Positions 6,488 through 6,714 of a stretch of 6,714 bases of DNA are shown here, in pieces. A program made the translations under genes and the position numbers. The stretch is taken from NCBI GenBank assembly GCA_002470695.1, contig DKNM01000045.1, forward strand, positions 1 through 6,714, given 5' to 3'. The stretch is from Candidatus Neomicrothrix sp. UBA7388 (lineage in GTDB: Bacteria; Actinomycetota; Acidimicrobiia; Acidimicrobiales; Poriferisodalaceae). A model generated the notes under the pieces. The model worked only from the letters and a program-made list of their open reading frames with translations, searched no databases and was not told the DNA's origin. How positions within the stretch are numbered: position 1 is the stretch's first letter; each line of letters begins with the position of its first letter.

Positions 6488-6714
6488 GCGCGGGCCATAG
6501 TAGGTTGGTGCCGCGACGTCTGGCGATCTGCATATTCCCAGCTGGATCCGAGACGTGGGTAGCGGACTGTAGATCTGATCGCTTTTGCTCCCCTAGCTGC
6601 ATCCGCAGCAGGGGAGTCTCCTTCAAGCAGTGGGGCATGCTCCCCGATAGATCATCTTGAACCAAGAAAATGCCAAGCTTCTGGAGGTGCAGTGAATCGC
6701 CCCTAGTTTCGTAG
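6488..6714. other. non-coding end of the window
   Basis: No gene start is supported. All three plus-strand frames meet a stop between 6693 and 6714. Apart from the stem-loop at 6588-6616 and a partial repeat of its arm at 6640-6645, no structure was recognised. A continuation of a transporter operon, if present, must begin to the right of the window. Confidence 0.55.
6588..6616 (+). terminator. strong stem-loop downstream of the binding-protein gene, possible terminator
   Basis: CTCCCCT-A-GCTGC pairs with GCAGC-AGGGGAG around an ATCC loop: 12 base pairs with one bulged A, 100 nt after the stop codon. The following TCTCCTTC is pyrimidine-rich but not a real U-run, so termination would be partial or factor-assisted. 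It could instead be an mRNA 3' stabilising hairpin that keeps the binding-protein transcript abundant, as is common between binding-protein and permease genes. Confidence 0.5.

Noticed and set aside
6393..6665. 90-residue open frame on the minus strand in the window end
   Set aside because: It overlaps the end of the BMP-family gene by 95 bp, crosses the stem-loop, begins with TTG without a ribosome-binding site and shows no family signature.
6670..6714. 14-codon plus-strand frame starting at an ATG near the window end
   Set aside because: Too short and without an upstream Shine-Dalgarno; it closes with TAG at the last base, so it is not the start of a longer gene.

Overview
The window looks like an accessory catabolic region of a gammaproteobacterium, most likely a Pseudomonas. 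The proteins resemble, from memory and without a database search, the methylxanthine (caffeine/theobromine) N-demethylase proteins of Pseudomonas putida CBB5. GC content is moderate and there are clear Shine-Dalgarno sites. No tRNA, rRNA, insertion sequence or CRISPR array is visible.

Left two thirds, minus strand (3842 down to the left edge): a tightly packed operon. It starts with an NdmB-like Rieske non-haem iron oxygenase (2775-3842). Next come a xylose-isomerase-like TIM-barrel protein of unknown substrate (1637-2719) and an NdmC-like oxygenase subunit that has no Rieske cluster site (732-1586). Last is the N-terminal 237 residues of an NdmD-like Rieske-reductase (1-711), cut by the window edge. 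Gaps between genes are about 20 to 55 bp. The expected division of labour is that the two oxygenases remove N-methyl groups from a purine (N3 for NdmB, N7 for NdmC, by family precedent), releasing formaldehyde. NdmD would supply electrons, and its extra Rieske domain would replace the one NdmC lacks.

Centre: a divergent intergenic region (3843-4113) with a perfect 16-bp palindrome and a separate T-N11-A inverted repeat of LysR type, followed by a LysR-family regulator on the plus strand (4114-5061). The geometry of the two sites fits LysR-type control of the minus-strand operon.

Right: a 340-bp non-coding stretch, then a secreted BMP/PnrA-family periplasmic binding protein (5402-6487), a family that often binds purines or nucleosides and so a plausible uptake component for the same substrate. 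The last 227 bp contain no gene but hold a strong stem-loop and a competing repeat.

The most unusual points are three. The TIM-barrel gene sits inside an ndm-type operon. NdmC and NdmD have complementary degenerate domains: one lost its Rieske core, the other keeps what looks like a remnant of an oxygenase catalytic domain. Two regulatory dyads lie three helical turns apart upstream of ndmB.
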